From: Limonium bicolor
Taxonomy: Eukaryota; Streptophyta; Magnoliopsida; Caryophyllales; Plumbaginaceae
Direction: 5' to 3'
Length of the DNA: 64,000 nucleotides
Assembly: GCA_023374045.1 (NCBI GenBank)
Contig: CM041778.1
Span: 404,982,438-405,046,437 of the forward strand
Shown piece after piece: positions 1 to 11,500 of this stretch (position 1 is its first letter; each line of letters starts with the position of its first letter). Position numbers and translations under genes: made by a program. The notes beneath the pieces are model-generated. The model worked only from the letters and a program-made list of their open reading frames with translations. It did not search any database and was not told the DNA's origin.

Positions 1-377
1 CAAGACTTTGAATATGTCGTGCATTGATGTCTGGCAGGACATCCGGCGCAATCATGTTGGTGGTTAAGTTCGTGTCTTGAAGTTGCTTTGCGTGATCATG
101 TGTTTACTTAGGGTGGTTTAGTCCTAAACCTCGCATGTAGATAGGTCTTAGTTAATTATTGATCATTTTCAATTCCCCCCTTTTGTTATTATAGAATAGG
201 CTTTTGCCCGGATTAGGACTAATTTTCTATAAGTCCCTTGGGTTCGATACTCTCGGTCGTAATATATTTACACTATACTCCGACCGGGTTTTATTTGCTA
301 CCCGTAGTAGAGTTGTAGGTTAGTTATTATTTTATTCTTTTTTTGTATATAGTTTTCCTACAATTTCTCAGTTAGCA
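1..377 (+). mobile_element. 3' part of an Athila/Tat-type LTR (left-truncated by window)
   Basis: The stretch near 235-300 (a cccac/cccttgggttcga-like block, a run ending actatactc, then cgaccggg and ttatttgc) matches the same arrangement in the LTRs of the complete element at 25671-31091 (27220-27300 and 30940-31020) and, on the other strand, at 63520-63600. It ends in gttagca at 377, a proper CA terminus. The next base begins sequence collinear with 10138 onward, so this LTR was inserted into the first copy of the tandem element. The expected 5-bp TSD would be GGAAC (378-382); its partner lies off the window. It may be a solo LTR or the 3' LTR of a full element. Confidence 0.65.
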
Positions 378-3236
378 GGAACAAGTATCAAGGAACTCAG
401 AGAATCCATCTGGAAAATAAGGAGTAAGGACTAAGAAGTGCAAAGAGCACAGACTGATAAGTATAGACATTGGATATGTCTCGAGGACACCGAACAAATA
501 CGTGATAGCTGGAAGGTATACCCAGCCTAAACACAGAAAGGCAGTTGCCTAACGTGAACACCACAATGCTCAACAAATGGGACAAAACTCCCAAGAGCAA
601 TCACAAGATTACTACGAAGCACAATCCATCTTTGAAGGGGATATCAAACCTAGTCTTAAGCACTAGGAGCAAGTGTAAGCAGTCTACCCAAGAACGGGAG
701 GCGTTACAACCCAAAAGGGGGAATAGCTTAACACAATACCATAAGACGGTATATAGGACAACACATGTTATAAACATTAGCCGGATGTAACGGCATAACT
801 ACCAACACCCAGGAGCGATCCTTGAAGGGTGTCTGCGTTAACAACAGTCGAACAAGCATAATGATATGAGCACGGGAGCTAAAACGAACATTCGGTTAAG
901 CCACCGAAGGGTTTTCACTTAACAGGAAATACCCTAAGGTACTGAGAGGCACCTATTAATACCATTTCGCCTAAAAGGCCTCCTATGAACGGAAGCGTGA
1001 TGCCACGACTTACCATGGAGCCCAATAATACCTCCAACCTATGACGGTATACATGGAGTGGAAACATGTATAAGCAGCTTGCAAAGAGCATAGCTTGCAG
1101 CAATATGGCTCTAAATCCATAAACCCAAATACGTTATATAAACTTGAACGGTTGCAAAACCGGCACCAATTGTTAACAAGACCTGCAAGAGATATTGCCT
1201 CGTACGACAAGAAATCAACAACTGGACCATAAATTCAAACCCAACATCCTGAGTGGCTTGGAGTAATGGCCAACTCAATGTCACTGTCACTAGAGCATCA
1301 GCCTAGTATACAGTTGACGAAGTTCTTAATTACCGACATGCCTTCTGTAGCAATGGTAGCATAGAGGCATAAGAATCATGATAATGCCAACATTGGCCTA
1401 GCCCACACTTGGACACTACGAGAAACCCAAGGGAAGGTACCCCTCGTTAGCCAAAGACCACCAACGTGGTGATGATGTGAACCCTTAGAAAAGGCTTCCA
1501 CCCACTATGACAATAAAACCACACAATAGATATTGCCAAGGGGTGATGGAATAAGGAAATGAGATTTCCAAACCATTACGACTTAAGGATTAAGCATACC
1601 CATATGCACCTATACATGTGGAGAACCATTGCATAAACATCAACATGATAAACCCCGTCACGAGACTTATGGGTGGATGCATCCCCCTCAACAAGAACTT
1701 TCATTTATCAGTAATAGAATACTCTCAATTGGAGAACGGGACCAGAAAACCCTTGAAGTTTCTTGGGATGTCCCGGCGATATGCATACAAGTGGAACTAC
1801 ACAGCTAGAGCCTATAACCAATGCTCAGCACTGGAAGACAACAATTGTCAAACAATCTATGTGAATACACATTGAACACCACGAATGATTAACGCTCAAG
1901 AGAGTTTATGACCCGATGAGTTATCTCATCCTTGGTCAACCAAGATACTTGGTAAATTGTATCACAAATGATGACGGAATAAGAGGTAAGCTAGCCTACA
2001 CATGAAACCTAAAATAGAAGAACATCTCCACATTGGGAAGATATTAATATTGTGGTATGCCACGACAACCGTCATACAACGAACATTGGAAACCCCAGGG
2101 TATACATACCATAAGGGAATGGTGCCAACGACAATGGCAATGGGTAAAGAGAAACTATCACAGTAACAGAAACAGAAAAAAAACGATGTGGTATAATGAG
2201 TAAAAATACGGTGCGCAACAAGCGACCGATATGAGGAAGTAACAGATAATGACACGGAGTATAAGTACGAGATGACAGGCAGAAATATTCCTTCCTATCA
2301 CATAAGTGACTTACTCAAGTGTTTACGCCTCTGCACTCTGTATGACTGAGTGTTTTGGTATTGCACCTGCGCAGCTAATGATCTAATGAGATGGCTAGGG
2401 ATATGAAGAATGTAAACCGTAGTAAACCTTTCTTTTCACCAACAAACATGGCACAAGCCAATTAAGCAAGCTTAGCAACAAACCGTGCGGCCTAAGGCCA
2501 AAGAAGCACGAAGAGTGCGAAACACACTAACAATTACAGACGTGAATTCCAATGGAATAAAAGGTGAAAGGAGACTTAAGAAAGTCACTAGGACCGACGC
2601 ATATCAATGCAAGGTCATACAAGTAAAGGACATTTGTACCGAACCAGGAGAACTGGTATGATTTAGAAGCTAGTGACAACAGAGGAAGCACTACAACTAA
2701 GTAGTGACTTAACCTCGCCCGACAATAAGTCGGAGGAGCTTAATGAATAATCGTAGAAGCACGAATAGCATGTGCAGTAGATTACCAGAGAGCCGGTTAT
2801 AAACCTTAAACTCATTGAGTTCAAACACGGTAAAAGAATACCGCAGTTGTTTAGTAAACCTCATTCCCATAATAGACGGATGAGAAGGTGATGTATAGCA
2901 CATTCAGGATAACAAGAAGGGTGAACAACCCAAGTTATCAGGGTCGCGCAGCAGAAGCTAGTGGGCCCTAGCTAGGAGATTAATATACCTAGTAAGTATA
3001 GCAAAATGGCTATTAATGCCTTGAAGCCGATTACGCTAGAACCGAATTACATATGAGTTAAATAAACTCATATAGGAACTCTTGGTGCAAAGACTAAACC
3101 ATTGGTATGGTTAAGACCCTTTGACCAGAGCATACTCTATAGTATACCGTAGTGAAGCTAAACGCTTCAGTTTGCCCGAATTGATTAAACCAATGTTTAA
3201 CAATAATATATGGTAGATTACGTGGGCGTAATCCCT

Positions 3237-3252
3237 TTTAAGGGGGGTAGAG
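3237..3252 (+). other. Inner (second) polypurine tract
   Basis: TTTTAAGGGGGGTAGA matches the terminal PPT core (TTAAGGGGGGTAGA, 4462-4475) but lies about 1.2 kb upstream of the LTR. A hairpin with arms ATTACG/CGTAAT and loop TGGG precedes it. The second copy at 12994-13008 has lost one G. Element D has the same motif at 31319-31335. It could be a central-PPT-like second plus-strand primer or a relic of an earlier LTR boundary. Confidence 0.5.
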
Positions 3253-4442
3253 CGAAACCGCTTAATGTAAGTTTTGTGAATAAAACACATAAACCATAAT
3301 GTGCATAGCACAAATGAGAACCAAATTGATGATTGATACTATGTTAAATAAACATAAGTACTCATTCACACTGTAATTATGGTAATTAGGCATTAGACAT
3401 GCAAATACCATAGGAGGAGTATACCCATCCTGTAACACCAATGTAAGAGTATTAGTAAAAGAAAAGTAATGAGTAGTGGACGGAGCTCCCAAGTATTGTA
3501 ACCTTTGAAGAAGTAGTACGAAATGAATGAGGATAGTAGATGAATGAAGTTTATGAGTAGTGGAATCGTAAGTAAAATATTTGAAACAATTGAAGTCAAC
3601 TAAATCTTATAAGTGTAGTATCCCTTAGCTAGAATATTTGAGATGAAGGAGAGTAGTGAATAGAAGTAGTAACAGTCGATGAAGTGAGCATTTAGGTACT
3701 GAACCACAGAGTAAAGCATTTGGGAAGTAGAGTGAGGACGATCGATGGACTGATTCCATCCTTTGGAGATGTATGAATTCGTAATCACGACTAGAAGAGT
3801 AAAAAGATAGAAAATGAAAACAACCAAATTATTTGCTTGTTGAAACTGACGTGGGAAGTCGAACTTGATCCTGATCAGATCGAGGGAAACCGAACACAAA
3901 TTAGGGTGGAAAGATAATTCAACACTGATGCTGATCACATCAGGGTCGAATGATTCTTGAAGCTCCCCTCAAGTGGTCACAAGAATCACACATAGGATAG
4001 AAGTAATGTATATATATTGGACCTTGGAGTTATGTGTTTTAGGAAATTTTTAATTGGTAGTAGTGAAGTATTTCTCTTAGACTGAAGGTTAAGAATTTGT
4101 GAGAAGCATGTACCGGAGAAGATAGTAGTGTAGCATGTTGTATTATTCCAAAGGCAGCGGGACATAGAGGAGTCCTGCGTCGAGATGACCGGAGTGCCTG
4201 CGGGATTGTATGTGTATTGCATTGCTTTGGGGATAGCTTTGCACTGTATGTATGTATAAGTTTTGTAATGAGGAACTGGATGGTTGGTAGTAATGCGGAT
4301 TGGAGTAATTATTGTACATTGGTATGGCATGGTATGTAGGAACCTTGAGTAATGGATTTGGGAAACGTAAGGAGGAAGGATGTATGACTTTGGCATTAGA
4401 CAAGTATAAATGAGTAAGTATAGTAATCCCATAACCTCGAAC

Positions 4443-4476
4443 AACTTTGAGGACAAAGTTCTTAAGGGGGGTAGAT
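4443..4476 (+). other. Hairpin plus 3' polypurine tract (first copy)
   Basis: AACTTT / AAAGTT arms (4443-4448, 4455-4460) enclose the loop GAGGAC. Three bases later AAGGGGGGTAGAT (4464-4476) abuts the LTR start TGAAATACCCC. A purine tract immediately 5' of a TG-starting LTR is the standard plus-strand primer position. Confidence 0.85.
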
Positions 4477-5425
4477 TGAAATACCCCGAACTTAAATATA
4501 GGGATTAAAATTTATCTAATACGTATTTAAGGGCCTAATGACGCCTAAGTAATATTGGTAAGGAAAAATAAATCCAAAAGGAATAAAGAAACGCTTAAAA
4601 AGCGAAAAACGCTAAATAAGCGTTAAATAGCCATAGGAGGTATGAGACCTCGGTTAGCGTATTATATGGATTCTAAAGGCTTAATAAGGCCTAAATAATA
4701 TATGGGAACAACTTCCGAAGAAAATGGATCCTTAAAATGGATTAAAAACACAAGCGAACCTTAAAGCGCGTTTTTCGAGGAAACCGGGAAAACATGACTT
4801 TAAGCGGGTCAAATAGACTCCTAACAATTTTGGTCAACTAAATAGTCATTAATAAACATTAGTGAAGGTTTAGAACCAATAAAATCAGTAAAACGAGAAA
4901 ATAGTAAAAACTGTCAAAAACGGGAAGTTGTGGGGTAAAAACATAAATAACCCAAACTAGTGTGTCCACTATTGTAAATAGAATTTTAAAACCCATAATG
5001 GGTGCTGGGTGCAGCCGATTTATGCCCCCCACTCACACTCTTAAATCTCTTCTTATTTGCAAAAAGACAAAAGAATTAAAAAGCAAAAAGTAAACTTACT
5101 TTACCTCATTCTCTCTCCTACTCTCTCATTTCCTATCTTCACTCACGTACAGCAGCCCCCTCTTCCTCTCTATTTATTCTTCTTCCTCTTGAGCCTTTAA
5201 TGGCGATTTGCATGAACCCACACCAACACCCACTTCTCTCCTCTTGTTAACTACTCAAATCTCCACCAAAAATCACAAAAATTGTACCATTATCTTCCTC
5301 TCATTGAGGAGAGCATTTCCCTCTTTTCCAAATCCGAAAACAAGCAACTTCATCTCCATGGGTGTTCTTGGTTTTGAAGAAGAAGACCACCATTAGAAGC
5401 CTCTTCTCCACCTTGTTGGTCTAAG

Positions 5426-5963
5426 GTAAAAAGAAATCCGAAAAACTAACATTTCTAGCCCTCATTTGTCAAATAAGAATTTCTAGTTATTGACTTCTAT
5501 ATTCCTTGCTTCCAGCGATTTTGGCTTCTTGGAGAGTAAAAATATTGCTCTTGTGCTATTCTAAACTCCATCTACTCACTTGCAAGGTAATGTCAATTCC
5601 TAAACCCTAAAACTTACCTTAAAGCTTTAAAGTTGATTAAGGGTTAGTTTAATTTAGAATGTGTATAATGAATGGGTTGTAGCTTGTGAGAATTGAATCT
5701 CCATAACCGGTGGGAAGAGAGGAAGGGAAAAGAAAGAGGAAAGAAAGAAGAAAGAAGGGGAGGAAGAACTAGTAAAAAACAAGGTAATTACACTCATCCT
5801 TGTGCAATTTTTGTATGTTGTTGTAACAGATTTAGTAGTTTAAAATGTGTATTGTAAATGGTAATGAGTAGTAGTGTAATGTGTAAGAACCAAACAGTTT
5901 TAAAGCTTTAACAGACATTGGAAAAGCTTGGGAAAACCATGGGTAATGTATGTATATGTGCAG
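5426..5963 (+). other. Intron/exon-like block in the LTR leader
   Basis: Donor-like ctaag|gtaaaa (5425/5426), acceptor-like ttccag|c (5515/5516), donor-like gcaag|gtaatg (5586/5587), donor-like acaag|gtaatt (5783/5784) and acceptor-like gtgcag|g (5963/5964). The solo LTR of another family has a parallel series at 22359, 22452, 22526, 22700 and 22850. The middle exon-like piece is 71 nt here and 73 nt there. The order agrees, but splicing itself is inferred. Confidence 0.4.
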
Positions 5964-6713
5964 GAAAATTTGTATGTTGTAGTGTGAGTGATGTGTGAAA
6001 CGATATGGAGATTGGGAATGAATTTTTAGCTGAAATGGTATGTGGGCAAAGTGAGAATTTTAGGGGAAACTCTGCCCAAATTTGTATGGAAATTAGAGGA
6101 CTTAGATGTGTAAGGAGAGAGAACAACCTAGACAATAACTAGTGTGTTTTGGTAGTAGTTGTGAGTGATTAACCATGTTGTAACAGATTTTGAATGGAGC
6201 TAGATAATGGGGAGAACTTGAGTGGAAGGTAATGCAATTAGGATGCTAGGAATGGTATTGATAGAGGGAGTATTGAATGGTGGAAGTGGGAACCAAAATC
6301 TGTAGCAAAGAGGTATTAGATTGCATTGTGGAACTAAGAAGAAATGGTGTGCAAGATTTGGTAAAATGAATGTTGGACTTGGGTATAGATGGTACAATTG
6401 CTTGGAAATGAATTGGCATGGTAAGAGGAGGTATTTGGGATGCTAGGATGACATTGGTAGGGAAGTATTGGATGGTAGAAGTTGGTTTAAAAATCTGTAG
6501 CATTGAAGAAAGAAAATTAGTATAAGTGCTGGAATGAAATGAGGAAAAAATTGTGTAAGTTGATTTATATATGAGCAATTATTTTGATTGATAACTGGTG
6601 AATTATGATTTAATTAGTGTTTAAACATGTAAGAAATGTGAAATGATTAGAAAAAGATTGGGTGAGAATTGAGGTGAATTTGGAATTCAAAGTAGATAAT
6701 TAAAAGGGGTTCT

Positions 6714-6836
6714 GCAGCCGACCTACCCAGGCGACCTACCCCAGACTGGGTCGGTCGGGCCAAATTCTGTAACCCGGGTACTCTCTGCAGCCGACCTACC
6801 CAGGCGACCTACCTAGAGTGGTCGGTCGGCCTTTGT
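6714..6836 (+). repeat. 73-bp direct repeat with CGACC/GGTCG palindromes (2 copies)
   Basis: GCAGCCGACCTACCCAGGCG occurs at 6714 and again at 6787, a period of 73. Each unit carries CCGACC arms and a downstream GGTCGGTCGG that can pair with them. The second LTR has the same pair at about 16480-16595. The solo LTR at 21411-25327 has five related units of about 72 bp at the same relative position, so copy number varies between families. Confidence 0.75.
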
Positions 6837-7169
6837 AAAAAAAAAATTAAATTAAAATTTATTTAGATAAACATATAAATACATATGTACATTATATATA
6901 TATATATATATACATCATACATATATATATGCATGAGTAAGGCGTTAGTGCTAAGAAAGGTAAGAAAGTTGAATATAAAGAACATTAAGTTAAACCGAAA
7001 TAACGGGATAACGGGGTAAGTACGGGAGTAGTGATTATGTATGTATTGTAATGCTTAGTATTAATTGAATCATTTGACATGTAGTCATTGGTTCGAGAAT
7101 ACGAATCGAGGAACAAGAGTGAACTAAAGGAACAAGGGAACGCCCGGTAAAGTAAATTCCGGTAAAAAG

Positions 7170-8103
7170 GTATGATTTCTTCATGCCCTGTATCCTAATC
7201 TGGTTACCCCGATTTGTGTGCTTATTTGACCACCTAATAAGATAAATGCACGAATCGGATTATATTGCACTTACTTGTGCTTGTTTAAATTGTTCTCGAT
7301 ATTGCCTTGAACAATAGTTTGTATAATTCATGAAATGTATGAATGATGATGATGTGTAATCGTACCTTGTAGTGTATTCGTATATTGTATGTATTTTGTA
7401 TGGATGTGTATATGAGCTTTGTATTGTATTGTTGTGGCTTGAATGAATGACTTCTGCTAATTCCTAACCACCTAACTCCTAACTTAAGTGAGTAAACCGG
7501 AATGAGTAGAAGTCCGATATCTTCGGCCACGCGTGAGGATGCGGAGTCACAAGAGGTTGGCTGCAATTCCTGACTCTTAAACTGGTCCGCAGCCCAAATC
7601 CCTTAAATGGGTAGCATCCCGGATTGGTGAGTCAAGTAAATCCCGGAGGTGGGACGGTGTAGTCCCCAGGGCCGGAGGTCCCGACGACTTAACTTGAGTA
7701 AGAGTAAGAGTAAGTAAGTATGGATCCGTAAGTATGTATGAGTATGTATGCGTATGTATGAAGTAACGAGTAAAAGAGTAATCTCCACCCGATTAACCCG
7801 GGTGGACCAATGAAGCTAACAAGAACTGTACTTTGTGTATGTAATAAGTATGGGCATGCGGAAGAAGGTAAGTAAGTATTGAATGGTTATATTGTATTCC
7901 TTGCATGTAATAATTGTATGTATGTATGTTTGCGTAAGTATTATTGTATTGTGTGTAAGAGCATGTATGCATGTATGTTTGTATGAAAATGAACTGCATG
8001 TATTCGACCAAGTGGTCGGCGTACCCTCACTAGTACGCGGGGTATGCGGTTATCATGCTCGGCGAAAGCTGACCCCTTCGGGGGACATTTTTTTTGTGTG
8101 CAG
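7170..8103 (+). other. Putative long intron in the LTR
   Basis: AAAAAG|GTATGATTTC at 7169/7170 and a T-rich tract followed by TGTGCAG|G at 8103/8104 form a donor-acceptor pair about 930 nt apart. The solo LTR has ACCAAG|GTATGG (24195/24196) and ACTGCAG|G (24965/24966) about 770 nt apart in the same order. Just before the acceptor a CCCC-TTCG-GGGG stem-loop (8073-8084) is followed by eight T. Confidence 0.4.
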
Positions 8104-8411
8104 GTACCCGAAACGAATATGGCCAAGGAAGAGACCGGAGGCACACCCTTGTATTTAGAAGTAAGTAGCGTGTGAGGAACGGGTAGTAAGTAGCCTCTTA
8201 GTGAGAATGTATGAACTTGGAAGAAGCATTGTAATTGTATTGGGAACCTAGTAAACTCGGTTATGTATTTTGTATGGTATGGTTTATGAAGGAGTAAAGT
8301 ACTGAATGGAACCTTGTAGTATTCGTTGATGAATGGAGTATGTGTCGTGGAAGTGTAGTACTCGGGATTCCGGTCCATCAGACCGATGCTGTATGTAGAA
8401 GTAGTAGCCTT

Positions 8412-8433
8412 GTTAGTCACGTGGGTGACTAAC
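8412..8433 (+). promoter_or_regulatory. G-box hairpin conserved in two LTR families
   Basis: Arms GTTAGTCAC and GTGACTAAC enclose GTGG; the left arm and loop contain CACGTGG, a plant G-box core. An identical copy is at 18188-18209. The solo LTR has GTCAACCAC / GTGGTTGAC around the same GTGG at 25215-25236, in an ungapped alignment. Both arms changed together at three positions. Confidence 0.6.
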
Positions 8434-8539
8434 GGCATTGTAACACCCATTGTACGTAAGTAAGTATCCGCTGCGTGTATCTGACGTGTAAGGAGATTGG
8501 ACAGTAAGCATGTATTAATGGTAGGGGTGTTACAAAAAG

Positions 8540-8566
8540 TGGTATCAGAGCGATGTATCGCTCTGA
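8540..8566 (+). other. Primer binding site (initiator-Met tRNA type) inside a 10-bp hairpin
   Basis: TGGTATCAGAGC at 8540-8551 is the standard plant initiator-Met tRNA PBS, five bases after the LTR end. Bases 8545-8554 (TCAGAGCGAT) are perfectly complementary to 8557-8566 (ATCGCTCTGA) with a 2-nt centre, so most of the PBS can be paired within its own RNA. Confidence 0.85.
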
Positions 8567-11500
8567 TGACTGGAAATACCGAGTTTAGGAAATACCGAGT
8601 TAGGAATTAGAAGCTTAGGGCTAAGGGCTGAGTGTTAGCATTAGAGATATGCTAGTTAAGAACCACCGGTGAGTACCGGATACCTACAATACCAGTCCCG
8701 CCCACCGCATCCCCACTGTATAACTTGGGAAAGGACGCCAGAGAGAAGAAAAGCCTTCTCATACTCGGGGAAACCCGATCTGGCAGTTGAGAAGCAATCA
8801 CGCAGTAAACAAGAACCGACGCGTAGTAGATTCCAAGAACTGGAAGTCCAGGAGATAGATTCCGGTTGAACAACAATACCCGCACTTAATGGTGGTAGAA
8901 TGAGCACTCCAACCATAAGGAGGCTACAACTTACAACAGCATGGGGCGACATGCCTAGCAGTCGCGAAACCTGGCTAATCAATCAGCAGCAGGAAAAGAA
9001 GCACTAACCGTGCAACGAAATGGAAAGGAGCAGTAATGGAACCCGAGACACAAGTCTACGGGACAGTAATAACTAATAGCACCAACAACGGTATGCTAGC
9101 CGACTAAGGCTATAGTCGGGAGTAGTTAACTCCAAAACTACGAAGCCATAAGGTTACAATACCTGGTCAACATAGCTCAGACAGCTACAAGAACATTCAC
9201 GTGATATAACCCGACAGGACTACAACAGTAGTGCCTAAACCAACTCAGGCTCAGTAACCACAACAAACGTGTGGGAACAAGCAACAAGGAAAGACACAAC
9301 CAAGTAAAAAGGGGAACCTCCAAGGATTGGAGAGGTACCCTGATCAACGACAGCCATGTCAAATTTACTGAGAAGTCACTCAGGAGACTGATTAACCTAA
9401 GTAAATGATCGATAAAATCAAAGGAAGAGTCAACAAGACTATCAAGTACCGGTGAAAACCATACCGTGACCGATATCGGTCTATCCAAAAACCACCAGTA
9501 CCACGCACTTGCCACAGCAAGTGCAGTAAGAACAGGAACATGTAGAGGAACTTTAGCACACCACAGGTACATAGTAATGTACCGTGACTGCAATGAAGCA
9601 ACTATGGGATCACACATCCTAAAACTGGAAGAAGGGAATCTTGGAAAGGCCTAACGGCCTGACCATGGTATCAAGGACATACCAGTCAGCGAGAAACTGG
9701 ACTTGGTCAAGACCACAACATGGCTATGCCATGTAGAACTTCTTTTAACACCGAACCATATTTTAAAACCCAAAAATTTTCTTTCAAAACCATAAACCTT
9801 CTTTTAAAACCTTGGATTTTAAAATCAAACCAACAGAATTACGGTGAGTATCAAAGAATGATACAAGAGGAGTTGACAAAAGAATACTTCACCTAGGCGT
9901 GTGACGAACACTACGAGTGTACCCGTTACGGGATGTGGGACGACCGCACTCCGAAGGAGCTTGTGGGCCTGACATATAGTTAGGTAAGTGGTAACGTATC
10001 AACAAGGTACCCCACGTATGTATACATGTAGTGTGCGACACACGGGAAGTAGTCAACTCCGTTCTACGGATCATGAGTGAATTTTAACCAGAACAACTGG
10101 ACACCACAGACAATCAAGGAGAAGGAAACTCAGTTAAGGAACAAGTATCAAGGAACTCAGAGAATCCATCTGGAAAATAAGGAGTAAGGACTAAGAAGTG
10201 CAAAGAGCACAGACTGATAAGTATAGACATTGGATATGTCTCGAGGACACCGAACAAATACGTGATAGCTGGAAGGTATACCCAGCCTAAACACAGAAAG
10301 GCAGTTGCCTAACGTGAACACCACAATGCTCAACAAACGGGACAGAACTCTCAAGAGCAATCACAAGATTACTACGAAGCACAATCCATCTTTGAAGGGG
10401 ATATCAAACCTAGTCTTAAGCACTAGGAGCAAGTGTAAGCAGTCTACCCAAGAACGGGAGGCGTTACAACCCAAAAGGGGGAATAGCTTAACACAATACC
10501 ATAAGACGGTATATAGGACAACACATGTTATAAACATTAGCCGGATGTAACGGCATAACTACCAACACCCAGGAGCGATCCTTGAAGGGTGTCTGCGTTA
10601 ACAACAGTCGAACAAGCATAATGATATGAGCACGGGAGCTAAAACGAACATTCGGTTAAGCCACCGAAGGGTTTTCACTTAACAGGAAATACCCTAAGGT
10701 ACTGAGAGGCACCTATTAATACCATTTCGCCTAAAAGGCCTCCTATGAACGGAAGCGTGATGCCACGACTTACCATGGAGCCCAATACCTCCAACCTATG
10801 ACGGTATACATGGAGTGGAAACATGTATAAGCAGCTTGCAAAGAGCATAGCTTGCAGCAATATGGCTCTAAATCCATAAACCCAAATACGTTATATAAAC
10901 TTGAACGGTTGCAAAACCGCACCAATTGTTAACAACCTGCAAGAGATATTGCCTCGTACGACAAGAAATCAACAACTGGACCATAAATTCAAACCCAACA
11001 TCCTGAGTGGCTTGGAGTAATGGCCAACTCAATGTCACTGTCACTAGAGCATCAGCCTAGTATACAGTTGACGAAGTTCTTAATTACCGACATGCCTTCT
11101 GTAGCAATGGTAGCATAGAGGCATAAGAATCATGATAATGCCAACATTGGCCTAGCCCACACTTGGACACTACGAGAAACCCAAGGGAAGGTACCCCTCG
11201 TTAGCCAAAGACCACCAACGTGGTGATGATGTGAACCCTTAGAAAAGGCTTCCACCCACTATGACAATAAAACCACACAATAGATATTGCCAAGGGGTGA
11301 TGGAATAAGGAAATGAGATTTCCAAACCATTACGACTTAAGGATTAAGCATACCCATATGCACCTATACATGTGGAGAACCATTGCATAAACATCAACAT
11401 GATAAACCCCGTCACGAGACTTATGGGTGGATGCATCCCCCTCAACAAGAACTTTCATTTATCAGTAATAGAATACTCTCAATTGGAGAACGGGACCAGA

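Larger units (their letters stand above)
378..4476 (+). mobile_element. Truncated internal region, first tandem copy
   Basis: Collinear with 10138-14228, with more than 95 percent identity by eye. There is no coding capacity: the reading frames present are short, start at random positions and match nothing I recognise. The sequence down to about 3260 is rich in short inverted repeats. From about 3260 to the PPT it is less structured. The first part of the internal region, including the PBS, is missing because the Athila/Tat-type LTR at 1-377 interrupts it. Confidence 0.8.
4477..8534 (+). mobile_element. Giant LTR, copy 1 (about 4.06 kb)
   Basis: Starts TGAAATACCCC directly after the PPT and ends GGGGTGTTACA five bases before the PBS. 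The ends are imperfect inverted repeats. It is repeated at 14229-18310. The start to about 5040 is AT-rich U3-like sequence with small hairpins (around 4590-4630). From about 5040 it becomes CT-rich and leader-like, with AAG|GTAA donor-like sites at 5426, 5587 and 5784, CAG acceptor-like sites at 5515 and 5963, a 73-bp repeat at 6714-6836, a possible intron 7170-8103, and a G-box hairpin at 8412-8433. No protein-coding ORF is credible. Confidence 0.88.

Noticed and set aside
3986..4456. 156-codon minus-strand frame present in both tandem copies
   Set aside because: Low-complexity S/T/Y/P composition, antisense to the PPT, no domain; preserved only because the repeats are similar.
8073..8095. 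Stem-loop plus T8 resembling a bacterial intrinsic terminator
   Set aside because: Plant nuclear context; the T run leads directly into a splice-acceptor-like TGTGCAG, and the other family keeps the palindrome without the T8.
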